From Lolium rigidum (taxonomy: Eukaryota > Streptophyta > Magnoliopsida > Poales > Poaceae), in assembly GCF_022539505.1 (NCBI RefSeq), contig NC_061514.1, forward strand, positions 38,965,769 through 39,029,768: DNA of 64,000 bases, read 5' to 3'. The first letter of the stretch is position 1. The number at the start of each line of letters is the position of its first letter. The translations under genes were made by a program, and so were the position numbers. Under the pieces are notes generated by a model. It was not told the DNA's origin and ran no database searches. It worked only from the letters and a program-made list of their open reading frames with translations. Shown here one piece after another: positions 33,419 to 44,975 of this stretch.

Positions 33419-33865
33419 CAACTCCTCTATCAGTGAAATCATCAGAGTTATCGACATCATGTTCTCGGAACGCGAGGACATGTACGGTATTTGGCTTAGC
33501 ATTTTTTTACAACCTATAAATAACTATTTCATATTTATCTACAGGCTCGGGGGCTACTCCCATCGGGAGCGCTAGTCGCGCACCCGATAAAAAATATGGC
33601 AACCTCGCCAACAAAGATGAATAAAATTGAAGATGTCAGCATCAACAATCAAGATCTTCGAGTAGTACAACTTGAGTCTATGCGTGGCTGCAAGCACCCG
33701 CCCATAGACTCGGGGGCTACTCCCATCGGGAGCGCTTCGCGCACCCGAAAGAAAGCAACTTCGACTCTACATCAAGCACAAGATTCAACAGATGATCAAG
33801 ACATTCGGCGAAGACAACATTAGTCCCTGCCCGAAGCTTCACTTCGGCCAGACACTCGGGGCTAC

Positions 33866-34347
33866 TGACGTGGGCATAACCCTTCGGGTACTCGACATTG
33901 CCATACCCGGTGCAAATTATGAAGCTGGACCAGCACAAGGACTCAACAAGCTGGACCTGCACGCGCCTCAACTTGGACTACAAGGAAAGAAGACTCCAAT
34001 ACGAATCCTACTAGGACTCTTGTAAACCCTAGCTTGGCTGATATATAAAGCCAGGCAGGGGCACCCCTTGGACACGCATATTCAGAAACATAACTCTTAG
34101 AGGCGACACGCCTAGACACCGCAATCCGCGGATTAGAACTAGACTAGACCTAACAACTCCGCCTATGGCGGCCCCCTGTATACATATATTCATATAGTGG
34201 ATTGCTAGCAGGACGTAACGATCCTCCACCGTGGGGACGTGAACCTGGGTACGTCGTGTACCGCCTCGCTCCCGGAACTTCCGTCGTCGCCTTTCTCTAA
34301 AAACCCAAGCCCCTCATGGTGGGCATTGCCGAGGAACCGTCTCGCCA
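33866..34347 (+). repeat. 3' LTR
   Basis: 482 bp, starts TGACGTGGGCATAACCC, ends CTCGCCA, followed by target duplication AACCC. Confidence 0.9.
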
Positions 34348-34352
34348 AACCC

Positions 34353-35659
34353 GGTTTCTTCTGGAGTAATGACATTAGAAATGGATGTATCTTTCCAGGG
34401 CACACTTGCAAAGCTAGCATGTGGATTGATGAGGGCATCTCCTCTTAACCAGACTATCTGAAGTACAAATCCTATTCTGAACAGCTAGCCATGAGAAGAA
34501 ATGGGACATGTGCATAGGTCTTCTATACGATTGTCTCTAAAGAGCAAGGGGGTCCTGGGAACTAAGTCGTATAAGCAGAGTCGGACACTTAGCGCCCATT
34601 TGTTGTAACTTTCCAAGTGATGAAGAAGTGAGCCTGCCTTACTTGGCTAGATAAGCGCATGTCCAATCTAACCACTCTAGTTCAAATCCTCAGAGACCCA
34701 ATTTTGGGTTTTTACTATATACTTACAAAAAAAACTCGATGTGGGGCCTCCTCCACTGCTTTCCTTTGAAAAATAAAATTTCCATATGATGGGATCCTCC
34801 ACACAAGAAACATGTTGATGTTGTTAGAGTGTGTGTGTGAAAGTTCATCTAGCTAGGATCCCTAAAGGGGTTTCAAATAATCCATTCAAATGCAATTGAG
34901 GAACTAATTAGGTTGTCAAGTGTTTCTTGTTTTAGTTTGAATTGGTAGGTGGAATATGTCATTAATAACTCTCAAAAAGTGAGGAGATGTGTGTATGAAC
35001 ATCATCAAGTCAACATTAGAGTCGACTCTAGTAACTCAGGACGAACCAGCTGGACAAAAAACTGGACCGATAGGATGTCTCATTATCTCTGATATTCCTT
35101 TAAAAGTCGGGCAAATTGGAGTGGTACTTTTCCTACCTTGAGTTGTGTCTTTTATTTCTTGAGTCATTGTTATGCCTTACTATCCGGGGCACTTGGAAAA
35201 TCAGAGGTAAAAAAGAAATTGCAAAAATTCCCAAAGATTTGCTCCCAAAATTCCACAAGAAAATTTCCGATCTCTATGTTTCTTCTTTACCAAAATATTT
35301 GGGCTAACTTGTCCCCTTACCTCCAACGAAGTTAGATTGAGAAACTAAGAAAAATTATTGTTGGCAACATGTATCTATTTCGCTCGGTACTACCGAGTTT
35401 GGTGTACAGTCAAAACCATTTCTGTGAGGCATTAGCATGCTCATTTCCTTAATTCCAAAGATCTTTGTAATGCGTGAAAAAATAGGTCATATTTAATTTG
35501 CATGTATGAGGAAATTAAATATCACGTTCACCTAAACTCTAACTGATTGAAATATTATAAGATTTAGCATTATAGAGTGTTTCAACACCTAAAAATGTAC
35601 ATAGCAATAGGTTTGACTGGTTTAAATTATTCCTTGGGAACATATTGCATATTCTAATA
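34353..35659. other. Unassigned intergenic sequence
   Basis: AT-rich, with short open frames only. A possible tRNA-like or SINE-like B-box string (TTCAAATCC at 34681) is isolated and has no partner A box. Confidence 0.4.
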
Positions 35660-35763
35660 CTCCCTCCGATTCATATTACTTGCCACTAGAATGGATGTAT
35701 TTATAATTAAAATGTGTCTAGATACATCTATATTAGTGTCAAATAATATGACTCGGAGGAAAT
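35660..35763. mobile_element. Stowaway-type MITE
   Basis: Left end CTCCCTCCGATTCATATTAC, right end inverse match AATAATATGACTCGGAGGAA, TA on both sides. About 104 bp, the size usual for this Triticeae MITE class. Confidence 0.85.
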
Positions 35764-36381
35764 ACTACGTATGGAATGCCCTACACTGCAATACCTAACA
35801 GATCCTCAAAAGGTCCTATGTAAGTACTTTAAAGGAAGAAGCCTTCAGTAACTAATAGGATGAATTATGGGACAATTGTTCTACAAAATATTAAATGGGG
35901 TACATTGTGTCCAGTACTGAACAATCCTACATAAAAGGTGTTATATTTTTTAGAAAGTACCAGGCACATTGTTATGTGTTCCTTCATTTATCTTCATAGC
36001 TAATCTACTCGACATCATGGAGTGCTATGTACTATGTAGCTATCTCAAATTAAGACATATCATGTTCTCTGCAATTTTTATTTGTATTCTTAATCTGTAT
36101 TTGTATCATGCCCATATTTTGTACTAAGCAAGTCTAGGATTTGTATGAAAAATCGTATCATACATCTTTTCATATTTAGGACTAACCTTCCAAAAAAATG
36201 TTAGGACTAGTAGGCACATGAATAATAAAATTACAAGATGCAAAATAGAAGAAAATGTAATTCGGGCGAGTAAAAACAAATGGTTGCAGTAGTTTTATTT
36301 TCTCAAGAATGCATAGGAACTCTATTAAGTATGCTTTAGGGGTGCCATTCCTAATAAATTTATATAGAAATCATATAACCG

Positions 36382-36739
36382 AAAGATAACCTACATAAAC
36401 AAAAATGAAACCGTGTCTAGGAGGAACTAGACACTTTTTGATATAGTAGAAGCGGGACTTGGCGTGACAATTCCGAAATTCGTCCCTGACAGGAATCGAA
36501 CTCCGGTCGTTGGGGTGCGCCACTGCGACCCCAACCACTGGGCTAAGCCCACGTCGTCAAAATGAATTAGTGCTAGGAGGAACTAGACACTAAATGATAT
36601 AGTAGAAGCTGGACCTCGGCGTGAGAATTCCAGAAATTCGTTCCTGACAGGATTCGAACTCTGGTCGTTGGGGTGCGCTATTGCGACCCCAACCACTGGG
36701 TTATGCCCACGTCCTCAAAGATAACCTACATAAACAAAA
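36382..36739 (-). mobile_element. Dimeric tRNA-derived SINE (two head-to-tail Au-like units) in one target duplication
   Basis: Two minus-strand units, about 36405-36559 and 36560-36716. Each, read on the minus strand, begins GACGTGGGC.TA.CCCAGTGG, which includes a pol III A box (TTAGCCCAGTGG in the left unit). Each then has a B box (GAGTTCGATTCC-like, 36494-36505 and 36651-36662) and a body ending CTAGTTCCTCCTAG. A 23-bp direct repeat beginning AAAGATAACCTACATAAACA flanks the pair at 36382-36404 and 36717-36739, the long duplication made by L1-type retroposition. No such duplication separates the two units. Resemblance to the grass Au SINE is by recall. Confidence 0.8.
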
Positions 36740-39700
36740 CAAACAAAACTAACACCACCATATGTGAATAACTAGAAAATGATAATGTTTAAATGAAATT
36801 CATACTAAATTATGGGAATATATCCATGAAAATTCGTCAGTGATATCCATCTAACCAAATGACCACACTTGATTATATTTTGACAATGAGAGTCCTAATG
36901 AAACCATAGAAAACTCCTATTATCTTAAGTGAATTTACGCTTCTTATCTGGATGATGTACATTCCTCGCCATTTAGTCACTTCTATGTATCTAAATGGGT
37001 CCTGAGAAACGAAATACATGTAGCCGAATGAACTTGATGCACATATTGATTGAATTTGTTTACCATTGTTTTGGGTACGTATATGCGTAATTTTCCTCAT
37101 ACTAGTTTTTGCAATATTTCTTGGGGAATTTATAAAAGCATCTAAGAGATAATTCAGATGACCAAAACATCTTTTAAGAGTAGAGGAATTAACATCCAAT
37201 ATCTAATAACATGAGTTAACATAAGTTCATTTAGAAAAGAAAAAAGAAGTTTTGTTGCCTTGGCATTTGCGAGAGACATCCTGCTTGATGTGTTCTGGAC
37301 ATCCATCCCGTTGGAACCATGTGTGTTGGGCGAACCGGACTGAATTGTCAAGCACGTGGTTACCAAAATAATGTGGAGGATGAGGTGCTCAGGCTCCAAT
37401 CCAAATAAAGCATCGAGAAAAAGACCAAAAGTATATAAAAGATGTGGTGAAAGAGCACGCATGTTTTAGACTCGATGGCACGATCTCTCACTAGCTTGCT
37501 TCCAAGCAAAATTGACCGGATCATCCGATTGATTATCGCCTGCTTTCGCCGGAAATTAATTCGTAAAGTTCCTTTTAACATCGGAGCCTTTTGCTCTTTA
37601 GACGCCCTTAAGGTCATTCGATCAAAAACCATAGAAGCTCAGTAAAATCATGTGTTCGTTCCCACAAGGACGTCAACGGTGCATGCGCCGTCAGAAGCAA
37701 CCGACTGCGATTTCTATGGAAAACGGCTAGCCGTCAAGCTTGTGGTCTGCCCTTTCTGCCCAATCATTCGACACAAGTACAACAAGAAACTGCTTGCAGC
37801 CCCACCCAGGAGACCTGACCTTCGTCCGTCCCTGCCCTCCTTCAACAATGGTGGCTCTTCCAGCCACATGAGGGTTAAACAGGAAGCAAAATTGACCATG
37901 CGTGCTGATTATTGTTCCACACAAAAGCCAAAAGAAGGGTTAAAGAAACAGAAATCTTTGTATGCCTCCTGCTCCTTTCAAGCCATCCATTGGAAGAAGG
38001 CCTTGTGGCAGAGGAGCAATTCCACTTTGCCTCTTGAGTCTTGTCAGGAACCGGCTTTGTCTTGGGGTTGGGTGGCCATCGCTCCTCCTCGTGAGCATCT
38101 CCCTTTCATGATGCACACGGGCCATGTAGAGGCTCGGCTGCAGCCACAAGGAGACGCACCCGGGTGAGGTTTCATCTGTAAAAACAACATGTATTATGAG
38201 CAATTATAGAAGAAAATACTAGTGAGACTGGGATAGAGGAGTAATATTTTAACATGAGTTGCAAAGAAACAGTTGACCTTGGGAATAAGGTTTTGGTTCA
38301 ATCATTTGTTTATGTCAATTGGTAGTTACATTTGATTTGAACTATTGTATTATTGCAACGACACTCCGCGGTGATGGTAAGCCGTCTGTTATTTTAGCCA
38401 AATCATTCCATAGAACAACTAGTAATAAAATGATCTGATGTTGAAACCAACATGTAGTATGGAGTCGATTTGAAGACTTAAAGTCGTGATAGCAGACTAA
38501 TGAGTTGGTGTGCCAAGGGTCAACCATGCAATATATATACGAGTGTGTTTCGTGTTCACATTGTCAAGTTTAGTTAAACTTGACAACCAAATGTTCAAAG
38601 ACAATATTCATATATGATTTTAGAAATTTCCAACATTATTTGTTGCTTGGTTTAATTGATTACATTTGTCAAATTAGTTTGAGTTACATAATGTTTGAAA
38701 CCCATCTCAAATATTAAAAGCAATTACCTTAATTAAAAATAGAATATGTAGAGACCACACTTTTGGACTCTGGCCTTACGGCGCAGCTCATGCACACCAC
38801 CCGATTAGGCGATGTGGGGAGGAAGGAGTTGGGGAGAATAAGGTCTTGCGCAATCGTTGATAAGGTAGTTTTATCTTATGTGTTGCATTTAAAAAAAACA
38901 AGTATGTTATACGATGGATTGACCCTTTAAGCTGTCCTTACAATTGTTGTTTGGATGCTCCTAAAATCATGCCATGAACTATAAAATGTGTGAATAAGAG
39001 AAACATCTCATGTAATTCAGCAAAATGTCATATTTTTTTACTAAGATATCATCTTTTGGCTAAGAGAAAGCAATCCGATCTTTTCATTTTTGTCTCCTCC
39101 AGCTCAACAATTATCTGAAGGGAGGAATATGAGGAAAAAGTGGTGATGGGAAAGGAGGACTCAAGGAGGAAGGCCGGGACGGGTTTGGTCCCCGCGACGG
39201 CATATACATCGAGTTGTCATGGTGGCGGCGATACGAGTGTGAGAGGTTCTCATAAAAATGGGTTATGACTCATGGGCGCCTGTGGGCCTAGTATAAGCTA
39301 TGGTGGAGCGCAAACATCGATTTGAATCGTTGTTGACCCCAAGAGTTGTGCCTTGACCTAAATGCACTAGTTGAAGCATGAGGATGATGCGTACAACCGT
39401 TTATTGGTGAGGGATGAAACAACAACTATCACATGAACGGGGCTCGGAAGCACCGTTCAAGAGCCACTACAAGGGCAGGCGATGCTCATCGGGAAGAAGG
39501 GAAACATATACCTTAGGAGGGGTCACACTCTAAGGTCTGGGAGTAAAAGTTTTTTTTTTCTTCGAGACTAATATGAGGAGGTTCGCGCCATAGTTATTTC
39601 CATTGAAAATATGTTCCATGGCATATTAGCCATGAGTCATGACACTGAATACCCATTTTCTTGGTTGGTGACTGAGCTAAGCTCACTGTAAATATGAAAT

Positions 39701-40650
39701 GGATCAGTGTGGGATTTAAATAAATAAAAGGTTTCAGTATGGGATAATGGAAACCCCATTCATGAACACAATAGCTCAAGATGGGGTATATGTGATGTGA
39801 TTTGATCGACTATGACCTGCTGGCCCTGCCGAGCGACAAGGACAAGCATTACCGGCTTGCGCGGCATGAAAACAACACCCATTCATTCGAAACTCTTGAT
39901 AGACATGCATCATTGTCCCCATCTTTAGATCCTAGAATAACTTTACCTTGCACAATCCTGCCACCCATGATCTGATCATTTGAAAAAGGTAAAAAAAGAT
40001 TGAATTATTGCCATGCGTTAAAACAAAAAAAAAATACGGAGAGAGAGAGAGAGGATGAAATGGTGCCTCTTTTTCAGCCTCAGATTGAATTTTGCAGAAA
40101 ATAATCGTGAATACTGTATAAACATGGCTGATGGAATTTTGGGGTCTAATCATGGTCGAAATGGGGAAGGGTTAATGAGGTCAGCTTTGCTGGTGTTGAA
40201 CTGGCGGACTTTTCCTTCCTTTGACCAAACAAAGAGCGGCTTGGCTCTCGCTCGCAGTGCAGGGCTCGGGAAGGGAGAGCTGCAACCGCCGTGCGTGCAG
40301 CCACCGTTGGTAGGCTTGACTTTTTGATGTCATCGTCTCATCTCGTCTCATCGACCGTCCCTTCCTCGCCTGGGAACCTGTGTTTTCAGAGCCTACTTCT
40401 CTGAACGGACTCCATGGACAACACCAGTGTCACGTGCAGATATACGTGCGAGCCAGGAAATCGGTCAAATATGCGTGCAACCATGCTAGTAGACCCAAGA
40501 TCAAAGCCGAGCTTGAGGCCAGGTACACAAAGGTCTTAATGGCATTGATCTATTTCGGAAACAAAATATATTCATTATGGTTTATTTAGGTCGGACACGA
40601 ATAGAAATCGGGCCATGTCTTCCCCTTGTCCATTTATATCGGGGGAGACT
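36740..40650. other. Long gene-free stretch, unassigned
   Basis: Mostly AT-rich. Open frames at 37360-37632 (minus) and 37652-38167 (plus) overlap a GC-richer island (37560-38170); the latter includes CPFCPIIRHKYNKKL but no known zinc-finger spacing. A short GA microsatellite lies at 40039-40053. I see no gene that can be supported. Confidence 0.4.
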
Positions 40651-40739
40651 CAGCAACAAGACCCATTTTATAATATTTTATAGGATAATAACATAATGTA
40701 CATAGGGAAATAAAAAAGACATAGAAATAAAACAAAGAG

Positions 40740-41990
40740 GTATAAACCCTATGTAGGGTTAGCGGCAGCCCCGCCGCCTACACCTCGCCGTCCTTGGTCA
40801 GGTTGATTTACTCCGGCACGAGCCATGGATAAGCTCATGGAACCATTAGCGGCGCCGGAGATGGGTCTCTGAAGGCCTTGGCGCATGAGGTATTGTCGGC
40901 GGCGCGGGCCACAACTGGTTACATGGTGATGAAGGTGTTGGCGGTGGAACCATCGGTGGCCAGGTAGGAGTGGCCATGGTCGGGTCTATGGTGACTGTGT
41001 TTGAGTCGATGACGGAAGTTGGCGTGTTGGAGTCTGCGGTGCCACGCCAAATCCTCTCAAAACAAGCTCGGACTCCCGCACTTGGATGTCTAGGCCTTGC
41101 CACTCCGCCTTGGCCTACAACTCCGACGTGACGATGCCCAACTTGAGGGCTTAGTGTCGTCGAGCTCATCTGGCTGGTAGGGGAGCTCGTCCACCATGTG
41201 CATCTCCTCGAGCTCCTCGCGCTACCACGCGAGGAGCCTGAGGTAGTCCCACTCATCGCCGCCCGCATAAGGACGTGCGTCATCGTGGGTCCCATTCTCA
41301 TAGCCCAAATGTGTCCCACACTAGCGAGCTGATAGTGTAGGTGATGTCTTGGTATATATCATGTGACATGAGGGCATGGCGCTATCGGATCTCCTTGCCT
41401 CGCACTCGTCCCACCCGTGACACCGGCGGGACTGACACCTTCCGCGTGTTAAGGAGCCAACCCGAGGGAGGTGGACGTAGTTTCATCGTGTCAACGCCCT
41501 CGTCTCCCATTACGACCATGCCACGTCCACGAGGACGCACTGGCGGTTGCAGGGAGGAGGGGGTGGACGGCGACACAATGACCCAGCCTTGAGGTTGTTT
41601 TCGGTCTTCTTTCACAACCAGGATTTGCCCACGGCGGCACTGTCATTGTAGTTGTCCGTGGATTTGGGGATCAAAGTTGGACGAAAGAGGCTATGGCCTT
41701 GCTGTGTGCGGCTGGTTTCCTTAGAAAGGACTCCTATGCGGCTTACATCAATGCCGACGTTGTCCACGTGCGGAAGATGAAGACGGCGAGCACAGAAGGC
41801 ATAGTGGCCAACGGAGAAGGCCACGCACCACCACAAGTGGAGGCTAGCACAACACGAAATGACCGATATGGATTGTGGGTGGAAGGACAGTCATTTGGCC
41901 ACTGCCATGCAGGCCTGGAGCGGACGTGGGAGCCGTCCGAGGAAGATATGCGCCGACGAATTCCCAGCCAAAATTTAGACTTAAAATGAA
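40740..41990 (-). other. GC-rich gene-like remnant, unidentified
   Basis: A GC-rich island in AT-rich surroundings with Thr/Ser/Pro-rich open frames, best on the minus strand (40846-41319 and others). The text is low in complexity and broken by stops, and no domain is recognised. It looks like a gene-derived or transposon-borne relic. The sharp composition borders at about 40740 and 41990 support a single inserted segment. Confidence 0.35.
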
Positions 41991-43640
41991 TCGATCTCTG
42001 CGCATCAGTCTGTTTGCATTGGATCGTCGAGTTAGGGCTTTGGTGTCCTCGTGTCTAAGCAAAGTAAAACGAAGTCTCGAGCCATTTAAAATGAATCGAA
42101 GTCTCAATAGAAGGGCATCTTTGGCGTCATCGAATCATATGTTTTCAATTTACCATTGGCGCAGATCACGAGGCAAATCTAACGGTTTGAAGACTTTTTC
42201 CATAGTTAAAACGTTATTTGTAACTGAAAAAAGTGTTGCAAGGTCACTTGCAATTGCAAATTTTCAGTTGCAACCATTGTTATAACTTAATTACACGGAT
42301 CAAAATGCAAATGGATGCAAATCTGACGTTGCATTAGTCTGGCGCGCCCGAGTAATTCCGTTAATATAAAATGGTGAAAGAAAAATGGTGAGCAAGGACG
42401 AGTATGGGCAGGAGACGACCTCGAGAAGGGAACAAGGATCCATCTGATCTTCCAACGGACGGAAACGGGCGGTTGTTTCGGGAACCGCGCCGAGCATGGG
42501 CAACCTCTCTGGCCTCCACCCAAACACCCAATTAACCCGGTCAAACAAAACCTTCTTCTTTTTTTTGCGGTAAAAGAAACACAGCCACAGCCAGCCACGG
42601 GCGTACTGTCACGTACAGCCCGTGTACGTGCTCCGGCCCTTCCTGCCAAGATACCGCCGCGTACATGTATGGTGGTACGGAACACCAAAAGCGAAATATT
42701 CTCCGACCCTGGCCCAGCCCCAAGCGACAAGCAGAAGAATCCAAACGCAATGCTAAAACATCATCGAATTTCTCTGGCTCGACTCATGGGCGGGCACAGG
42801 ATATATTTTCTGGGTATTCAAAATCAAATAAAAATCCAATGCAAATCTAAAGGTTTAAATTTTGTCATTATAGAAGTACAGAACTACAACATACTGATTA
42901 CCGTATTGTTCATTATAAATTATGATATAAAAAGAAAGATTCAAGGACGACACCATCTCAACATATATAACATAGTAGAAAAAATTAATGACATTTTTTT
43001 CAATGCTAAATAGAAAAGTTCACAAATTCTCCATAACAACGACATCAACTTAAAATAGTAGAGAAATTACAGTGAGGACAACTAATCTAAATTGGAAGAT
43101 CAATCAATGAATAACTAATGATTTGGTGAGGCTTGTTTTTTGAGTCCGTTCAGTGGAGATGCTATGGATGCATATAGGCTAGACGCTCCTGGACGAGAAA
43201 CCGGAGTCCCTGCCATGTCTTGCATCTAACGTACGTACACATATCATATGTATATGATTTTTTTGCCAAAAATAATGGGTATTCAGCTGAATACCCATGA
43301 CTCAATGTGTGCCCGCCCATGGCTCGACTGCCTGCGATGAAAATCTGTTGTTTGGAGTACATGATTTCGCGTGAAGATAAGGCAAACACGGATGAGCAAC
43401 GGACAGATGCCTGCATGGGAGCGAGCTCCGGAAATTTTGTTTCTTGGTGTCGGATCTCGAGGTTTTTCATTTGGCCCTGGCCTCACCGACCCGTTCCTTC
43501 CTCCTCCTCCCGCCTTCACTTCACCGTGGCCTGCATTATTGTCCACCACAGAGGCAGAGAATCGTTTGGAAAGGAGGAGACTTTCCTCTCCGTCTCTCTC
43601 CGCCCCCCGTCCGTTTTTCTTTATGCATTGTTTGAGCTAC
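41991..43640. other. Unassigned intergenic sequence
   Basis: No coding region, terminal repeat or RNA gene could be supported. Open frames near 42287-42730 and 43162-43750 lack domain content. Confidence 0.35.
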
Positions 43641-44975
43641 GAGGGCGTTTTGAACTAGCTGGTGCCGATGCTTCCATCACCTGCACATTGATCATTGGAG
43701 CCGCTACATGTGAATTATTCGCTCATCATGTTCACCAAAGTCTATTTTAAACATCCTCGCCGAATCGTACTGTGTTTTGTCGGTTCTATTGGCAATACTA
43801 TCCTATAAGCAAGATGGCTTATAGTAACGATATACTCGCCCACAGTTTGCGTCCAGGTGGAAATAGCAGAACTAGCTAGCCTGGAGTAACCATTTTCGTA
43901 ATTTCGAGTATATCTCCAAATAATATCATCTCTACTCATAAAAATGTCTTAAATTTGTTTACATTTAAATTTATGTAGATACTATTTAGTATACAAACAC
44001 ATCAAAATTTACACAAATCTAAGACACTCATACATCTAAATTTAGACAAATCTAAGACTCCCTTGTCTGGTGGTTAAGTAACGAGGAACTTGCCTTTTAG
44101 GAAAATATTGGATAATATATACACCATGATGCCTCCCACTACATGGGAAGGTGGCATATTCTTTTCAAATGCTACCACCACTCTAAAAATTTAGCATATA
44201 AATTCAGTCAGAATTTTAGTTTTATAAAGTTTGACATATATAAGAAAACGCACACACATCAAGTATATTAAAAAAAATACATGGTAAAAAATACTATATT
44301 TGGTGCTGGACCTATCAATGTCGATTAGATACGGAGTATCGTTCGAGCTACGAGTTTTTTCAAAATAAGCTGCTTGCGCATCGATCATTGGAGCCGATAT
44401 ACTTTTTCTTTATCGTGTGAGATATCCATCAATCATGTTCAACAAAGCGCGTATAAACTTATTCATCAAAATTCTAATGTCATATACTTGCTTATTAGTG
44501 GATTAGCTTACAGCAACTACTCTCATACGGTTGTCGCCCATGTGGAAATAGCAGAGCTAACTAGCCTAATCTTCAATGGAGTAACAAATTTTCTTAATTT
44601 CGAATTCAAGTCGATATCTCAAAATACCATAGCTAGCTACACATGTGAAAGAGTGTATCTTTACCAAGTGTATTTTGTTTGTCAACAATGTAAAGATATT
44701 TAACCATATGTTTATGTGTTTTCGATTATATTTATGATAAACGCTTGACGGTGATCGACCCCTCAAAAGTGAAAAAATAAAGACGGTGCTCGTAGTTAGT
44801 GTTACCTAGCCAGGTTTTCCCTCGAGTAACCTTTTTCTTAATTTGAATTAAAGTGTGAAAATCTCAAAGCACTACTAACACACATGTCATGTGGTTAGGC
44901 AACAAGGAATTTGCCTCTCCGAAAAAACATCAGACAATATATCAAAATGATGTGAGCCTTTTCTTAAGTTCTGAC
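43640..44975. repeat. Three diverged copies of one segment, ~700 and ~300 bp apart
   Basis: 43670-44160, 44380-44700 and 44790-44975 share ordered landmarks: GATCATTGGAGCCG; CATGTTCA.CAAAG; GTGGAAATAGCAGA.CTA.CTAGCC; GAGTAAC..TTTTCGTAATTTCGA-like; and GTGGTTA.G.AACGAGGAA.TTGCC. The third copy holds only the later blocks. It is an old local duplication with no conserved frame. Confidence 0.65.

Larger units (their letters stand above)
30346..34347 (+). mobile_element. Young non-autonomous LTR retrotransposon built of tandem arrays
   Basis: A 4.0-kb element with LTRs 30346-30825 and 33866-34347 and target duplication AACCC (30341-30345, 34348-34352). A primer-binding-type stretch TTGGCACCGTCTGTGGG lies at 30827-30843 and a purine tract CTCGGGGCTAC at 33855-33865. 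The LTRs differ by six substitutions and two one-base indels in about 480 bp, roughly 1.3%. No gag, protease, RT or integrase motif occurs inside; instead there are four unrelated tandem arrays and several copies of a CTCGGGGGCTACTCCCATCG module. Internal open frames follow the arrays and are not convincing proteins. It must be mobilised in trans. Confidence 0.9.

Noticed and set aside
36382..36739. Possible tRNA genes
   Set aside because: A and B boxes are present but no cloverleaf can close, and the copies carry SINE bodies and a target duplication.
37652..38167. 171-codon frame with Cys-x2-Cys
   Set aside because: Spacing does not fit a zinc finger and the minus strand is equally open.
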